Shown here: positions 11,501 through 24,822 of the stretch, piece after piece
Position numbering within the stretch: position 1 is the first letter of the stretch
How the letters are laid out: the number at the start of each line of letters is the position of its first letter
DNA from: Tubulanus polymorphus
Taxonomy: Eukaryota > Nemertea > Palaeonemertea > Tubulaniformes > Tubulanidae
Length of the DNA: 64,000 nucleotides
Direction: 5' to 3'
Assembly (NCBI RefSeq): GCF_964204645.1
Contig: NC_134026.1
Span: 4,838,001 to 4,902,000 of the forward strand
Translations under genes and position numbers: made by a program
Notes under the pieces: model-generated
The model's database searches: none
What the model saw: the letters and a program-made list of their open reading frames with translations, nothing else
Told to the model about the DNA's origin: nothing

Positions 11501-12343
11501 TCTCGACTGTTTTTCACGGTCCGTACGACTCCTTGATTCCTTAAAAACTCCTTCAAATCAGAAAAATGCTTGAAAAATGCTTTTCAAGATGCTTTAAACT
11601 CCTTTAGTTTGAACAATATGCCCACAACTCCATTAAAACTCCTCAAAATTTTTGAGGAATGTGGTAATAAGAAATTGTTATCCAATTTGTAGTTCTAAAG
11701 TAGACTATGCCTTAATTGGTATAGTTAGGACCAGGATCTATTTTTTACCCAATTAGGTGGTTACCAAATTCGAAACTGAGTTTATAGGTAGTGTAAAGGA
11801 TTAGAATTGGGAAAAACCATCAAAACAGTACCAATGTAGGAGAATACAGTAATTGGGATGTAAAACTTAGACCTCAAAATTTAGAATTTTCTCCTTGAGA
11901 ACTCCCTATATCCAGGACTGCGCGATCTGGAGGGATCATGTTTATGGTACAGCGTAACATTTGCTGCTGTATGATGAAGAGTGTGTGAATATTCTACGAC
12001 GCTGGACATGACAGTTATGACAAGACATTATCGCGGAGTTGGAGCTGAATTTGGCATCAGCGCGTCGTCATCATCGTGGTTTGTAACGAAAGAGACTGAC
12101 AGACGACGGCGCCATATAGCGTAATGCAATTTCCTTCGGGCGAATTACCGATGACTAGTCGAAGGGTTTCGAGACGATGGCGAAAAAAACCATTGTGAAC
12201 CGTAAGACGATAATGAAAAGTAGTTGATAGTAACCGCAGTTCTTTTGATGTTTAATGCTGTTAATGGTACGGTTAACCTTTACAAAAAAGGCTTTGGTAT
12301 GAATGGTCCTTCATCAAGTGATCATGATATAGGCCTAAGCCAT
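8545..12343 (+). other. Giant intron 1, proximal part
   Basis: Intronic sequence without a recognised gene. It includes an open frame of 103 codons at 8826-9137 with no similarity I recognise and no splice support, and repeated ACTCCTTAAAAACTCC-like pieces around 11540-11910. I see nothing else structured. Confidence 0.5.
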
Positions 12344-12592
12344 ACGATTACACGAGCATTTTTGGTCCGTGCCAAATTTGGCCCGGAATAACTGTTCGCA
12401 CAGGTGCTAAATAGGGCTGTGCCTGTTTGGCCCGACCAAAAACGTCAGACCAGGTTTGGGAAGTGTCTCACTTTGCTTTGTTTGATCATTTGTTCAGTAT
12501 CGATTGAGTGATTAATGTGTGAAAGCGCTATCTAGTTAGACATTGGCCAAATTCGCCTCCGCTGTGCCAATTTGGCCCGCGCCAAATTTTCC
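12344..12592 (+). mobile_element. GGCCAAATTTGGCC-family miniature element, copy 2
   Basis: Begins ACGATTACACGAGCATTTTT and contains GTGCCAAATTTGGCCCGGA, GTTTGGCCCGACCAAAAACG, a cut-down GTGTCTCACTTTGCTTTGTT, AGTATCGATTGAGTGATT and GCCCGCGCCAAATTTT. It lacks the TTTTAGCACGGGTCAAATTAATG block and the final terminal repeat. Confidence 0.85.
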
Positions 12593-15500
12593 ATATATTG
12601 AGTATATTGGTGGTTTAAGCGTGTAAGGCTGTGTTCATGTTTTCAAATGGAAATCCTCGGTTAGGATTGAGAGACAATGATTGCATGTATAGAGTTGATT
12701 ATCGTGTCATTATTGCATTTCGATTGCTGCATCGCTCACGTCCGGTAATCCTGATGGAACTGCGTGGCTGTTTTCTTCTGTCTGTATATCATCGCACGTT
12801 GATTACAGTGGTCCATCACGTCCTAAGTCCGCGCATAACGAGATGATCAGACGTTTGATGACCCTTATCCCTCATCTACCGCTGAAAATACTGAATTTGT
12901 TTGCGATGTTGAGAGATTTACACCGGAAGGTTCACCACCACCAATTCTGACGTGTTTAATTCGTCCCACCAGCTTTTTTCTTTGTTGACTAGTTAGAAAG
13001 AGACTGATACTTCTTTGTTTGTCAGGGCTTTGCCACGAAGAATATGCCAATGCAGTTACGCTCAGAATAGTTGGAATCTTCATGGAATCAAACGTACTCC
13101 AAAGTCTGATGAATCTTTTACCATTTGATTGAAATTGGACAGATGTTCTAATAGCAACTCTTTCATAATTCAGTTAGTTGCTGATTACCTGAAATCTGTT
13201 TCGCAGGCCTGACTCTCTCCTGAGGCAGATCATATTCTTCCTCTGTGCACTGTAGTCAGTTTGAGTGTATCACCTGGTTTTCATCAAGAGCATCTAGAGA
13301 AAGTGGGGCTTTGTAGATTCTTACAATAATTGCCAATACTATCTTTAGCTTCTGCATCATAAACAGCCAGTCTTCTCATTCTGCATTCTCTCACTCTTCT
13401 CTGCTCGCTTATGTTTGAAGTACACGCATTGCCTGTCCGGTGTGAGATGGGCACTGAATTGTAAATATCAGAAACTTTATGAAAGACATCGCTGTTAACT
13501 TCTTTCGCCCTGTGGCTGATACACAACTACAATATGAGACTTTATATTCTTAGAATGATGAGTCGAAACTGTTCCGCGGAATCATCTATCAATTCTATGC
13601 CTTATTGTTTAGTATGCTGATCACTTAAAATACTCATTCAATTGATGATTCAGAATCGTTTCGAATGAAGAGATACTGAATGAATTATTTCATGTGGTTT
13701 ATCGTCGGTGACCACTCTGCCTCCGCCATTAGCCTTTAGATCACATTAATAATTGCTCACGTTAGGACCGAGTAATTATGTTTGTGGATTTCATTTCCTT
13801 GGGTGCGAAGAAATAATGACGTCCGACTGGTTGTAATTGGCATTATGTCAAATGTAATCTCAATCATAATTAACAGATTGACGGTTTGTTAATTTTTGGG
13901 TTCGACTTTCATTTGATGAATTAGATTTCCGAGATGATGTCCCCGATACCTGAGCCTTGACTTCATTAGAAAGGCCTTCGTTTAGTATTCCGCTTCATAT
14001 GTTTTTCTCTCAGTAATTCTCAGATGTTATTTTTACGCGCACTATCTCCCTCGAGTAATTATGAGTTTTGACTGAGTTGTTATTGATCAGACGGATGAAT
14101 ATAAGCTAGCTACGAGCTGCAGATTAAGGTAATCTGATTGATTTTTTTATGCCCGGCTCCCGCCATGGGCCAACGAAGGTCACTTTGTTATGTTTGCCTT
14201 CTGGCGAGTAACTCCTTCACATGATCAGTAATTCCTTCACATCATCAGCACAGCTCACAGCCGCCTGTTGTACATCCATCTTATCTATTACCCGGATATC
14301 TTCCTCCGATGAAAAAATGGAGTTCGAGCGAGGACACAAAATACTGTTATTTGCCCATGGAACCGAACAGAGCAGGTCCTAAAGCGTAATTATGGGTTGA
14401 TGCTTCAAACCAAGAGAGAATGAGTGCAAGTAAATGGCAGTTGTTCCGATGGAAATTGTCAGTTTCGTTCGCTTTTACACCTAGTTTTCGTGGCATTGGC
14501 CCCATTAATGAAAAAGCTGTCTACTTACTTCCAAAAACCAGAACTCATTCATCCAAAATTCATCCAAAAAAAATCGTCATATATTTTCCTCTTTATGTAT
14601 TCGATGGAATAGATATATAGGCTGAATATCGATTTTCATTAGTTTTAGGAGGTGCAATATAATGCCATGGTTTATTGGCATTAACCATACATTATTAATT
14701 GCTCATATATTGGGAATAGTGTTAATGAAATTGGCATAATGGCCGATGTAATGACGAACAGTTGACCACAATTAACACACTTACAAAGAGACCCATACTA
14801 CTAGCTAATAGCTGGAAATAGCCAAAGCTGTTCAGCGACTATGATATTTTCATGATTTGCTCTATTTCAATCGATAAGCTCATCTGAAGTTATCTGAAGC
14901 CATTCATTCCGAATAGGACGTTAAATTGTTTTTTACATTCCCACCCAATAAATTCTCATTCGTAAGATACACATGATATAGCAATCCAAATTGGAGTGAA
15001 CCTGGAGTGGATCTAGACCTTGGTGGCACCATATTCAGTGCCTTCTTTGCACTTCTCAGCTATTCGCACACCAGCATATGATATCGCAATGATTTCGACA
15101 GTAGTTGATAATATAATTGGGTCCACACATTTTTTCAGCCATGATGGCAGACGTTTGTAGGCTAAACGCTTTCCGATTCGTCCACTTCATTCGTCAAGAA
15201 TAGAATGATCATTAGAAAAACAAAGTGAAAATTTAACACTTATCTGTGTCATTAGATGTTACACTCTAGATCGCTGGGAAGTTGATGATCGAGTTATTAA
15301 TAAATAGATTTTTTAGGTACTTTGTTTCAAGTCCACACGTCGGCATGTTGTCAATCCCGTTCGCTAATTAATATCCAATTAGCGATGCTTACAGCGTTCC
15401 TGTCAGTTTTTGTCATCGTCAAGTTTGTATAGGTGCCTGCATCGGGTGCGTGATATACTTGGCTCTTAATAGCTCGTCTAAGAGGCAATAATCCTGATTT

Positions 15501-17479
15501 AATGAAACATAGATTGCTGTATACGCCGTACGTTCATAGTCATTGTTCGCAAGAGATAGCTTGGGATTAGCGTCGAAAGAAAAAAAAATCTGGTTTCATG
15601 AATAAGATGACTGTACGAAAAGTTCCAACATACTGTTGTGGTTCCCTGAGAAGAACGAAGAAAGAAGAAAACGTTAACTCTCTCATTTACTATTGGGATA
15701 TACTGTATATTTGATGGCGTATGAGGACCTGAATAAGACCAATACCATGAATATCGGCCATCAGTTGAATAAGATAGGTGCGGAATGGTTAGCGTCGGCT
15801 CCTCTGCTGCTGCATCATCGGTAGTTGATACGCGACCACGTAGCAAATTGGACAATTACGCCAATACGAAGGAATGTATTCACACAGTTAATGCTCGGCG
15901 CTTCCTCGGACTTGTCAGCCGACTGCGCGATAGATAAAGCATCGCGTAATCACATTTTGAACCAATAAAACGGTCAGGTTTCTACATATGATCCGTAGTT
16001 GATGTCGGCGTGGACAGTTTGATTCAGTATGTACACATACATCTACATCATGATGTAAATATAAAAATCTCTGGAGGTTTAGGTAATATTTGGCATATTC
16101 TTTATGCCTCCACATGAATGGCATGTTTGTTACAGAATCGAATTATACTGTAATATAGAGAATTTTTGAAAGTCTCGCGATTTGGTACTTTGTTGTGGAC
16201 TGCGCAGTTCATGTCATGGCAAATTAACTAACTGCCAGGTCACGAGTCTCACGAAGGCGTCTTCTATATTCAAACTCTTTTGCAATGATGTGGAGATCTT
16301 CAGTCACGTTGTCTGGTGTGATAACTGTTATGCCATTATCAATCAATACGAATCATGATACATTCTTATTATTGAGTCTGGATTTATCATAACCAGTTGA
16401 TATAGCTCATCTATATCGAGATATCATAGAGAAATCCGTTGTGTTGCCTGTATATATGAATATGACTTGATGATCTCTCATCTGGCGGCGTCGTCTACGA
16501 TGACGTAATGATCGTCCGGTTCAGAGGAGCCCCGGTGATTAATCATAATCAATCAAAATACCACCAGGGTCCTTTTGGCATCATCCAACCAAGCCGTTTT
16601 TGCACCAGTGCCCATCATGTTCGTGTTCATTATTACGCCATCTGTCAGAAAGAAAATATCAGTTGCTGTCGAATCAACTAACTGTGTACATAGACCTAAT
16701 AGCATTTGCGGGATTCATTTGTTTAATCTGGTTTAATTTGGTTCTGTAGCCAATTTAACAAATTGAAACCTTAGTCTTAAGACCACATACCCTTATCATC
16801 GTACTAGCTAGTTTATACATATTCAGTCTGGGGGAAGAAAGTTTAATCACGAAATGGCTCATTCATATTCTAGTCATATTTTTGCCGTATGATATGATAA
16901 TGTCCTTTGCTGTAGTAAATTCTGATCATCTTTCGTTTGCGCCTTTGTGCGATTTCTTTTGATGATGAAATCCGCGTATCTGCCGCAATTTCTGATTAGT
17001 CGTTGATTGCTATTTCGCGTGGTCGGAATTTGTATGATTTTCACTATGATTTTCAATGAAAGAAATACACGGCGGACTCGATGAGAAAGAACCTGTTTTC
17101 AATTGAGCTCATTAAAACGTTGATTACTTTTCGAACTTCACAAAATTGCTGAAAATTTGTTATCCGTCCCACGTTGTTGCGGTTGTTGCGCAGATCAAAG
17201 CACGGTATACTATGTCTGTTTTGATATTTCGAGGTGTTGCCGATGTGCAGGATTTTGATTGACAGGGATTTAATCAAAGTCAATCTGTCATCGTAATCCT
17301 GTCGTATTCATCTCTGGAATTGAAATCTCTCATTGAAGCTAAACCGTTGTTGAAATTGCGAAATTTGGCTTACGTTATCAATGATCTGCAGCAGAATGCG
17401 CTATTTACGCAGTTTTTGTATCTCATGCTTTTATCGTTGTGAGAGAAGCCGCGTTCAGACAAGCATTTACTGTCCGTAA
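12593..17479. other. Giant intron 1, with a possible decayed minus-strand coding relic
   Basis: No intact gene. Between about 12865 and 13540 the minus strand carries protein-like stretches spread over changing frames (for example SIGNYCKNLQSPTFSRC and ALTNKEVSVSF), as expected of a decayed copy of some coding sequence, though I cannot name it. The rest is AT-rich with no recognised repeat. Confidence 0.35.
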
Positions 17480-17757
17480 TAACTGTTCATACTGGTGTCA
17501 AAAGATTCCTGTTTGGCCCAAGTCAAATTTGGCCCAACCAAAAACATCGGACCCGGGCCAGCCAAATCTTAGCACGGATCAAATCATCGTGTATGAATTG
17601 CAACTGGTTCTGGAAGTGACTCGCTTAAGCATTGTTTAGTATCGAGTGAGTGGTTTGCTAGTGAGCGGGCTCTTTAATTAGGCGCGGGCCTAATTGACTC
17701 AGACCTAATCCATACCAACTTGGCACGGGCCAATACTGCTCCGCGTGATCGCGGTTA
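17480..17757 (+). mobile_element. GGCCAAATTTGGCC-family miniature element, copy 3
   Basis: Starts within the family at AACTGTTCATACTGGTG and runs through GCCCAACCAAAAACATCGGA, TTAGCACGGATCAAATCAT, TTGCAACTGGTTCTGGAAGT, GTATCGAGTGAGTGGTTTG and the terminal CGTGATCGCGGTT. The left end is missing; the right end is intact. Confidence 0.85.
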
Positions 17758-20116
17758 TAGAGTCAATTTCCCATAACATTTGCACAGAAAACTTCAAATG
17801 GCCGTATCCATTGTCCGAAGAAAGTTTCCCAAATGTTCTTGATTTTTGAAATCTTTTCTACTGTGACCGATAGCAACATAGCTGACTGCGTTATTCGCTC
17901 TCTATCCCGATAAAAGTTCAGTCACAGGTCACTTAGCAGATAAGTCTCATTCGATGTGTCTTTAGTGCGCGAATATATCAATTCGTCATCTAATCAAACA
18001 ACGACTTCAACAGCGGAGACATAAGAACCGTTGACACTGATAAACATTACTTGTGGGTATTTACGGAAGCGAATTATGCTGGCAGCGTTGTCGAAATCGA
18101 TCCTAGTCCTCTTCGATAAAGGCATAATTCGATTAATGTGGCTTAAAGGTGGTCACTTTGATATAAGTCAACGTCTTTTTCTGCATATATATGTATATCT
18201 AAATGGCCACTGGTACTACTTATGGCATTGAACGCTTGCCTCCAATGCTGGACTGCTATTGGTATGTTGTACAAAATGTTTGATTATGTTGGCTTATTTC
18301 AGACCTGTCATAGCGGATGTGTCTGAATCTCAATCAAGAGTTGGCTGGTCTGAATCCCGGTAAAACCATTTTTTTTATCAGTACATATATCAGCGTTTCC
18401 CGACTAACTGATCCAGCGACATAAGTCGTAAGCCAGTATTCAAGTGATTAGGAAGTTGATGTTGACTGGTGATGTGGTAGAAGAAGTAGATACCTTCCAA
18501 GTGATCTCATTAATTGATATACATGCATTGTCGTTTTCACGACCAAGGTCGCGTCATAAACTAAACACCACTGGGATGCTTAATCTTTGTCACTAAATTC
18601 TGTTGCATTGTCTGCATACTTATTAATCCCTTCAGTGGTTCTTCATTTGATATACTTACTTCACCGCTCGGCATTCAACCGATGGTGAACATCTTTTCTT
18701 CAGCGATTCGTAGTTCTACGAGGGAGCACAGCCTTGCGATTGATCACTTATTTATCAAGTTTGACGTTTGTGTCTTGTTGAAATCGAAATTCCACAAAGC
18801 CGTCTTAAAGTGATATAACAATAGTTCCTGTATGGGAATCGTGACAAAACATGTACAGTATATTCAACAGTTAGTTGTGTAATTTACGCCGCAGATCGAC
18901 TTCGTCGCGATGTTAAATTCTGTATAATCGTAATCACCATTTATCATATACCCAGACGAGATATTGCCCTTCGTATTTGAATTATTGATGCCTTCAGTGC
19001 TTCGCTTGTTTTCTCCGAGTATCGCTTTGATGATGATAATTATTGGTCTGGATGAAATCGTTGTGCCAACGGTTCGCATTTCCATTTCGAACACGAGATC
19101 ATTGCAATTACGGCTACCAATCCTTCGACGCTGTCATTTCCATTGTGCGCCTGTGCCCGTAAGGTCTAAAATAATGATATACGAATTTCTAATCTGGTGT
19201 CATGAATGAAAGTCAATAACGTCGCGTTGCGTTGCCTTCAACTTCTCGAGAGGTTTTTTCCGTATTATCAGCCGATGGCGTAGATACTTTGATTTTCTCT
19301 TAATGAATTCATTAACGATCCAAATCACACTTACCGAAGTCTGGAATTGTGACTGAAGTGACTGGTGATGGGGATCGGACAGAACGGATGATCATACTAA
19401 GTAGCCGTCTATAGTAGCTATAAATGTGTGTGTACACGGAGGTTGTTTCTTATGTCATGGCTTGTTGCGTCCCGCATTCGCTGATTGCTTCGTGCTGATC
19501 TCGAAGTTCTGTCATGACCTATTGTTTGATGATCGCTAATGCCACCCGTCAGGTACTTCTTCTCGGCAATGTTTGAAGTTTTTCCCACGTCTTCCGTTCG
19601 AACTGAGATCTTCGCCGTGGCAATAAGACTGGGGACCTTAATGATCCGTTCCGAGTGATGTTTAGTCATCACATCGCATCTAAACATATGCCAAAATCAC
19701 CAGCATTTCACATGAGTGCCAAATGGGCCTTTGCTTTCCCGTTGACCGCGGCCACATTTTATGAAAAAATGTATTTAAGAATTACATTTTAAATGTAATT
19801 TAGGCTTATAAATGTGAATGACTCAAAGATACATGTTATAAACATCCTTCTCTACATTTTACGCAGCTGAAATCGCCTCTTGATATTCCTGTAAGGACTT
19901 CGAGCACGGTGTTCGACAATTTGGACGGCTGTCTAATGTCATAGATCGATTAAAAGGCCAACTCCTTTTAATTGACCTACAGCTTCTTATGTTTAAATGG
20001 CTTTTATGGCATTTGAAAATGTTTTTAATGCTTCTCGATTGAGGATTTGTTGGTAAAGGATCTCCATTTATCTGTAACTGCTCTTATACAGGCTTAGTAA
20101 GTAGATTTTTAGTCTA
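17758..20116. other. Giant intron 1, unstructured stretch
   Basis: No gene recognised. Scattered open frames (for example 18964-19209 plus, 19418-19687 minus) overlap one another on both strands and carry no recognisable motif. Confidence 0.5.
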
Positions 20117-20145
20117 TACTCTCTCTCTCTCTCTCTCTCTCTCTT
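20117..20145. repeat. (CT)n microsatellite
   Basis: An uninterrupted run of CT dinucleotides, ACTCTCTCTCTCTCTC and onwards, ending before TTGAAAGG. It should be length-polymorphic between individuals. Confidence 0.95.
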
Positions 20146-21467
20146 GAAAGGTATTAGTCGCTCACCGTCTTAGCATTTGATTCTGAAGAGATGAATGCCA
20201 ACGAAACAAACAATGGTACTAGGTTCAAATATTTATTCAAGTTGTCACCAATTTCGATGCATTCGCTCATCTGGGCGCGTGCGCGCTCGAGAATCGCGAC
20301 GCGAAATTGGCGTTGAATTCCGTCGAATTCACTGTTGTCAAAATTGTCGTCGCTACGTTGACAGCTAAGACTCTTTACTTCTGCCTTGACTTCTGCATAA
20401 ACATCGCGGGGCAAATTACCTGTTAGAAAAAAACTTGTTACGTCTTCCATGCGCGCGCGAATTGCTCGGTATGCAAATCATCACGCGGAGGTGACGTAGC
20501 GACGATTTCATTAGCCCGAGACGAGTGCGCTGAAGTAGAACGCCCCGCGGCAACAGGTAGTCACTTAGTCTGTCTCTTGTTAGACGTAAACGTCGGGTGA
20601 ATTTACGACTGATCGATCGATCGAACTCGGGTCTCATCAGCGAAATGTTGTGCAGCTAGATTACACAGGAACCACGCGCCGTACATGACCGGCATTTCGA
20701 AAAAGTAGAAACCATTGTCGACGACGGAAAATTTGGCGGCCGTTAACAATCTCGCCTAATTAGGCTGTCTGACATGCTCGTCGAATCAACGATTCCCCGG
20801 ATTAATCAATTTTACCTGATAATCGAATTTTTCGAAAATCATTAGAACATCTTGACAAATGTAAGGCAAGCGAGGTTATCTATATATAGAAATTTGTCCT
20901 CGTTCTTGTGCTATTTGAACTTATAGTAGACCAGGAAGATTTTTTCAGAGAAATGGCGCAAATTATTGAAAAATTTGAAAGTGAAATAATCTGCTTAGAG
21001 ACAATCCGAAATATTCGAAATAAGGGTTAGCTGTGATCGAGAAAAAGACAGAAAGCCTCTGTAATGGCCACTTTTAGTCAGTAATGACAAAACGTCTTAA
21101 TTACTGGAAAGGTCAATGTTGCTTCAACGATATTTTTCATCGAAACGGAATCCCATGCGACAAGACTTGTTTCCCACATTAATTTGTCTTGCTACATATC
21201 TCCCCAGACATGCCAACCATAATGATTTATTGCAGTATCGGGGATTTATACTGTCGACCTGTAGGTTAGAATTACACAGCAGCCCTCAGCTCTATTTGAC
21301 CGCTGGGCGTTTCGAATCTTTTTTAGCCTCAATGAATCGAGGTTAAAACTAGTTCATCATTAAGCTACAGGTAGAAACGTAGTCTAAACTAACTTACTAA
21401 TTGGAAAGGTGGAGATGTTATCTGCTCGCTAGAGAAAAGTCGATGCTCATCATCAGCAGGACAATTA
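20146..21467. other. Giant intron 1, with a CpG-rich block
   Basis: The segment 20270-20640 is noticeably CpG-rich compared with its surroundings. Open frames on the minus strand there are not recognisable and have no convincing splice sites. It may be an unmethylated regulatory block; nothing more can be said. Confidence 0.4.
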
Positions 21468-21728
21468 GCCGCGATTACACAGAGATGATTCGGCCCGGGT
21501 CAAATTGGCACGGATCAGCCCCAATTCAAATTTGACCTGTGCCTCAAGTTTACATGTAAACAACTCACTCGATACTAATCAACGGTCAAACAAAGCGAAG
21601 TGAGTCATTTCCGAAACCTGATGCAATTCGCATGCATTAATTTGACTGGTGCTAAACTTTGGCCTGGGCCTGGTCAAACGTTTTTGGTCGGGCCCTACAG
21701 GTACGGGGGGGGGGGAGGGGCATTTGGC
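21468..21728 (-). mobile_element. GGCCAAATTTGGCC-family miniature element, copy 4
   Basis: Minus orientation. Left border AGCCGCGATTACACAGAGATG, then CTCACTCGATACTAATCAACG, CAAACAAAGCGAAGTGAGTC, TTAATTTGACTGGTGC, TTTTTGGTCGGGCCC. A run of about eleven G residues near 21705-21716 has expanded inside the right part. Confidence 0.9.
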
Positions 21729-22850
21729 TGAATGTCTCTTGAGGGCACTTTCTGAATCAGATTCCTATTTTCATTTCTAAGTAGCATCATTCATAGAGTA
21801 TAATTGTAAAATGTGTCGTGAATGCAGTGTACCTATTGTAGAAGCGGTGACAGGTCGAGGGCTACTAAATAATGACCGTTAGGATTAACGTTCATCTGAT
21901 GAGAACGCGGAGGAAGATATGCGATATTGATTAAGTGTCTAATAACTGTGTGATTTATGCTCGTTTAACGTGAATTCGGACCATTTCGATGTTCAATATC
22001 GGACGCTGCGTTCGCGTTGACAATTAAGTATTTGGCGATCGTCATTGGAATGCGTCGTGTATCGTCGCGCGTTGTTGTAATTACGAGCATTGAGTAGTCT
22101 GTAATGATCGCTGGAATATATTACAACTGATCCCGAATCCGCGATTGATGATGAAGTCGACGAGTAATTATCTTCTCTTCATTTCGTCGTCGTCGTCGTT
22201 CGGCGTATATTTGAGCGCCGGCGACCGCCGCTGTTTATTTCGTGCGGAGGAGGGTCGCGACGCCGCGAGATTATTTCGATCCTCGTCGCGGCGACCTTTG
22301 ATCGGGCGACGTCGTTGTCTTTTCGAATTCGATATTCATCCGCTGTTTGAATTCCGACAAATCTCGTCTTCGATTTCAAAAGGCCGCGGATATTTTTCGC
22401 GCGCCCCAGGGTGTTTTTGCTTGATTAGATCTTCGCGATTTCGGACGACCGGGAATACCGCGACGTCGACGTTAAACGCGAATCTGGTGTTGAATACCGG
22501 GTTGAAAGTCTAGTTACAGTTTCGGCTCCGTCCTAATGTCAATTGATATTAGTAATGATTCCCTGAAGGACGCGGGCTTAGCATCTCGTCGTGACGGGTC
22601 GATGGCTTGCATTAAGTTAATCTCATGCTCGGTACGCGTCCCATTGAATTTTGAAGTTCAAATGATCATCAACTTTTTTTATGGGATTTCGTATCGAATC
22701 GCGGTCGTGTTTTGTCATTGGAGCGCTGTTAATACCGACGCGCGCCTTTCTTGTGTGCTAAGCTCTTTTGGTATCCCTTTGAAAACCATATCATATCGAG
22801 TGAGAAGTGCAGAAACCATAGCTTATTACTGGGTTAGAAGCCGTTAGAGG
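21729..22850. other. Giant intron 1, strongly CpG-rich block at about 21970-22510
   Basis: CpG and GTC/CGT runs are dense over 22140-22500, and both strands stay open for 66-122 codons because CpG-rich sequence has few stops. The plus-strand frame starting at 22145 opens with a serine-rich hydrophobic run, but no consensus donor ends it, so I do not call it an alternative first exon. An intronic enhancer or unused promoter is possible. Confidence 0.4.
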
Positions 22851-23053
22851 CGCACAGAGACGAATTGGCCCAGATCAGGTCTGAGTCAGGCTTATTAGAA
22901 AGAGCGTTCATATCCATATCACTAGATACTGAAGAACAATGTTGTGACTTCTGAACCAGTTGCAATTCACGGGCTAGAATTCCGTTTTTGGTCGGGCCAA
23001 ACACCCGTTTGACACCCGTGTGAACCATTGGCCCAAGCAATGTGATCGCAGCT
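22851..23053 (-). mobile_element. GGCCAAATTTGGCC-family miniature element, copy 5
   Basis: Minus orientation. Contains CACAGAGACGAATTGGCCC, ATCACTAGATACTGAAGAAC, GAACCAGTTGCAATTCACG, GTTTTTGGTCGGGCCAAACA, ACACCCGTGTGAACC and the terminal TGTGATCGCAGCT. The GTCAAATTAATG block is deleted. Confidence 0.85.
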
Positions 23054-23222
23054 ATAAACTAACTTCGCCCTCAATGACCAGGAATGACATTCGCTGACAT
23101 TAATTCTCGGTTGTACCTGGGAGTAATGGGACTGAATTACTCGAAGGTTGTACGTATTCACCCTAGGTGTGCAGGTATACTAAGTGCATTTGAATGTTGC
23201 TGTCGTAGCGTAGTAAAGTCAG

Positions 23223-23290
23223 GTGACTATTGATGAAGCCAATAACGAGAGATATGAGTTTTAGAATCATATTGGCTTCATCAATATCAC
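23223..23290 (+). ncRNA. Hairpin with near-perfect 21-bp stem (possible pre-miRNA)
   Basis: The arms ATTGATGAAGCCAATA (23229-23244) and TATTGGCTTCATCAAT (23270-23285) are perfectly complementary. Pairing continues outward through GTGA/TCAC with a one-base bulge, giving about 20 pairs around a 25-nt terminal loop. It lies in the sense strand of the giant intron. The size suits a microRNA precursor, but a tiny foldback transposon would look the same. I do not recognise either arm as a known microRNA. Confidence 0.3.
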
Positions 23291-24659
23291 ATCTGGTGCT
23301 GTGATACGTTTGAGGTCATATTAGATTTTGCATCGATTGAAACGCCAACCTCAGTAGGCACGCCGACTTGAATAGTGTCTGCAATGTTCATTTTTCATCG
23401 GGAATACCGTTTTTTCGATTTTCATTTTCCACGTTGATATTTTTAAATCGAAATTCGAAATTCGGATGCAGCTGTCTACGATTATCCATCTCCGGGGGGG
23501 GGCGTGGGGGAACGACGAACGGTGATATCGAGTTCTGTGGGAATGTAAATTGGATCCGAAAGCCGAAGTGAAGAACCTTCTCTTCGGTAGAAACACTCAT
23601 TACGTCGGGCTGTTTACTTCCACAACTCGAACTGTTTATCAATGAATGAGTCAGAAAGCAGCTACTCGCCGGCAACAGATGCAGATGGCCGATATTCATC
23701 AATAATTTACCAAAAGCAATAAAAAAAGGCTAAACGGGTAGTGCGCGCGCTAGAGAGAGGGAGGGTTCGAAGCTCACTACCTCGGAATAGAGACATTACA
23801 GCTCGTTATTATGTCTTTTCTTGGAAAAATACTGAACGATATTGAACATTATCTCGCTGTTTGATACTACTTACGAATGATGTATCTCGGAATCATTCAT
23901 TTATTCAATATTTTATGAACGCTGTTCGCAGAATCTACCGAATCTACATGTTTAATAACGTCGAGTAATAGGGAACGAGTATATCAACGATTTCTTGTTT
24001 CTTTGTACAGCGCCAGGTCGGCGATTGCCATAAGCATTGCTATCACTATAACTAAGTTTCTGAGAGTCAGTCGATGGAAGATGTGAAACTCGCATTAATG
24101 GCAGTTAGCTTTCAGGCGAAAATGAATGTGACAAAAATAACAATTGTCACTGTATGTCTATTCACATTACTGTGTAAATCCTTATCGAATTACCGCACTG
24201 TAATTGACCCTTTTTTAGTGTATGTTAATTCTTTTAGATCCGAATTTTTACATCATTCCTATTCCGAATGAGGGCTTTCAGCTTCACGACGAGAATGGCG
24301 CCCGTTTATTTTATATGACAAGTCCGCCTGTGAGTCAACCCTTTGAGGAATTTGACTAACGGGGCCCCCGAAGTGAAAGAAACCACTTAAACTGATTAGA
24401 ATTAAGACTAATCTCTAATTAAATTATTCTAATCTGATATCGCGCGTGCGTCTGTCCACGACTTTCTAATAAAACTGATAGCATCGTTTAAATTTCAAAT
24501 TTCCGTCTCGCGGGTTTGATTGAAGTCGTGGAACGTCCCATGGTACCGTTCCCGAGTTGTCGGATGGGTTCGGTTTTGAGCGCTCGCTCTGGTGACATCT
24601 ACCCGACATCTCGGTATAATTTAACACTTATAGAGCGAATCTGCGTAGATATCGCATTA
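23291..24659. other. Giant intron 1, unstructured stretch
   Basis: A poly-G run (about ten G, near 23493-23502) and a small block with GCGCGCGC near 23741 are the only features. Overlapping open frames at 23351-23702 occur on both strands and are not recognised. Confidence 0.5.
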
Positions 24660-24822
24660 ACCGTAATCGCCCTAGCATTTTTGGCCTGTCCCAAACTAGG
24701 GAGCCAAATGGGCCCATGCCTGTTTCGGCCGGACCAAACACATCAGACTCTCTCTAATTAGATGCTAGCCAAATTTGACTCGGGCCTGATCCGGGCCAAA
24801 TGGTCTGTGTGTGCGATCTGGG
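24660..24822 (+). mobile_element. GGCCAAATTTGGCC-family miniature element, copy 6 (internally deleted)
   Basis: Both ends are present (CGTAATCGCCCTAGCATTTT at the left, GTGTGCGATCTGGGC at the right), but the middle, from the ACCAGGCCC block to the GAGTGAGTGG block, is missing. That leaves about 160 bp against about 270 bp for full-length copies. GGCCGGACCAAACACATCAG and CTCTCTAATTAGATGC now lie next to each other. Confidence 0.85.

Noticed and set aside
22145-22513. 122-codon plus-strand frame with a serine-rich hydrophobic start, considered as a third alternative first exon
   Set aside because: No consensus donor in phase 1 ends it; the CpG and GTC runs explain its openness.
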